From the NCBI GenBank assembly GCA_934631985.1, contig CAKTYE010000061.1:1-14915 (forward strand): a stretch of 14,915 nt of DNA. Reading direction: 5' to 3'. The position numbers and the translations under genes were made by a program. Position 1 is the stretch's first letter. Each line of letters begins with the position of its first letter. The stretch is from an uncultured Clostridia bacterium. Lineage in GTDB: Bacteria; Bacillota; Clostridia; Christensenellales; Aristaeellaceae. Below, piece after piece: positions 14,630-14,915 of this stretch. The notes under the pieces were generated by a model that ran no database searches, was not told the DNA's origin, and was given only the letters and a program-made list of their open reading frames with translations.

Positions 14630-14713
14630 CCTTCGGGAGGACAGCCGCCCCGAGGGTGGCAGGAGGATATGTTCACAAGCCGTATTCTTCCTTACCTTCA
14701 TCAAGGTGCATAT

Positions 14714-14762
14714 CTTGCCTCCTTCCGCAGAAGGCCGGATAGTGGAGGATAAACTCCCCCGC
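14714..14762 (+). repeat. dispersed copy of the leading part of the 140-bp repeat element
   Basis: The first 21 bases are identical to 11676-11696 (beginning CTTGCCTCCTTCCGC), and both then reach a GTGGARGATAAACT block and an C-rich CCGCTG block. The copy here is about 20 bp shorter between these blocks and lacks the downstream hairpin pair. It shows that the array at 11711 belongs to a dispersed family. Confidence 0.75.
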
Positions 14763-14851
14763 TGGGCTATCAAACCGCCTATAAAGTCCCAACTGCAAGC
14801 CCCGGTCCTGGCGGCACACCCCCGCATTGCAATCTGTTGCTAGAGAGCGTT

Positions 14852-14899
14852 TCGTCCGTCTGCGGACGGACGACCCACTTTGCACTCGGGCAAAGTGGG
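14852..14899. repeat. two adjoining perfect hairpins at the window end
   Basis: TCGTCCGTC (14852-14860) pairs with GACGGACGA (14865-14873) round TGCG. CCCACTTTGC (14874-14883) pairs with GCAAAGTGGG (14890-14899) round ACTCGG. They are directly adjacent, the same architecture as the hairpin pair inside the 140-bp repeat. What follows is cut off by the window edge. Confidence 0.75.
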
Positions 14900-14915
14900 C
14901 AAAGCCGCCCGGGGG

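Noticed and set aside
14248..14827. Minus-strand frames of 120 and 140 aa after the exporter genes
   Set aside because: They run through the palindromic repeats, lack ribosome binding sites, and their composition is that of repeat DNA.

Overview
The window looks like a GC-rich chromosome segment from a fermentative Bacillota, probably a gut Clostridia lineage. This is inferred from strong AGGAGG-type ribosome binding sites, a LacI/CUT1 sugar locus with no ATPase of its own, TTG and GTG starts beside good Shine-Dalgarno sequences, and dispersed hairpin repeats. No rRNA, tRNA, integrase, transposase or CRISPR array was seen.

Region 1 (about 110-9390, + strand) is a sugar-utilisation operon. 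It encodes an autoregulated LacI-family repressor, a secreted CUT1 solute-binding protein, two MalF/MalG-type permeases, a cytoplasmic (alpha/alpha)6-type glycoside hydrolase resembling glycogen-debranching enzymes, and a GH65 phosphorylase of the kojibiose/maltose type. Three palindromes built on CAAAAACGTTTTTG lie at the repressor promoter and just upstream of the binding-protein gene, which makes the regulator-target link unusually clear. The likely flow is import of a short alpha-gluco-oligosaccharide, trimming by the hydrolase, and phosphorolysis to beta-glucose 1-phosphate plus glucose. The transport ATPase and a beta-phosphoglucomutase must be elsewhere. Hairpins separate the binding protein from the permeases and the permeases from the enzymes, and a T-tailed terminator closes the operon near 9387.

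Region 2 (9443-10315, - strand) is a lone AT-rich gene for a secreted internalin-like leucine-rich-repeat protein. Its base composition and codon use differ sharply from its neighbours, which suggests transfer.

Region 3 (10615-14381, + strand) is a three-gene ABC-2 exporter set resembling GldA/GldF/GldG: an ATPase, a six-segment permease, and an auxiliary protein anchored at both ends. The ATPase is separated from the permease by about 0.6 kb of non-coding DNA containing a 140-bp tandem repeat of about 3.3 copies. Each full copy carries two hairpins.

Region 4 (14382-14915) has no credible gene. It is packed with perfect hairpins and holds a second, dispersed copy of the leading part of the 140-bp repeat element. 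The most unusual material in the window is this palindromic repeat DNA around the Gld-like genes. I did not find a clearly novel enzymatic or defence system.
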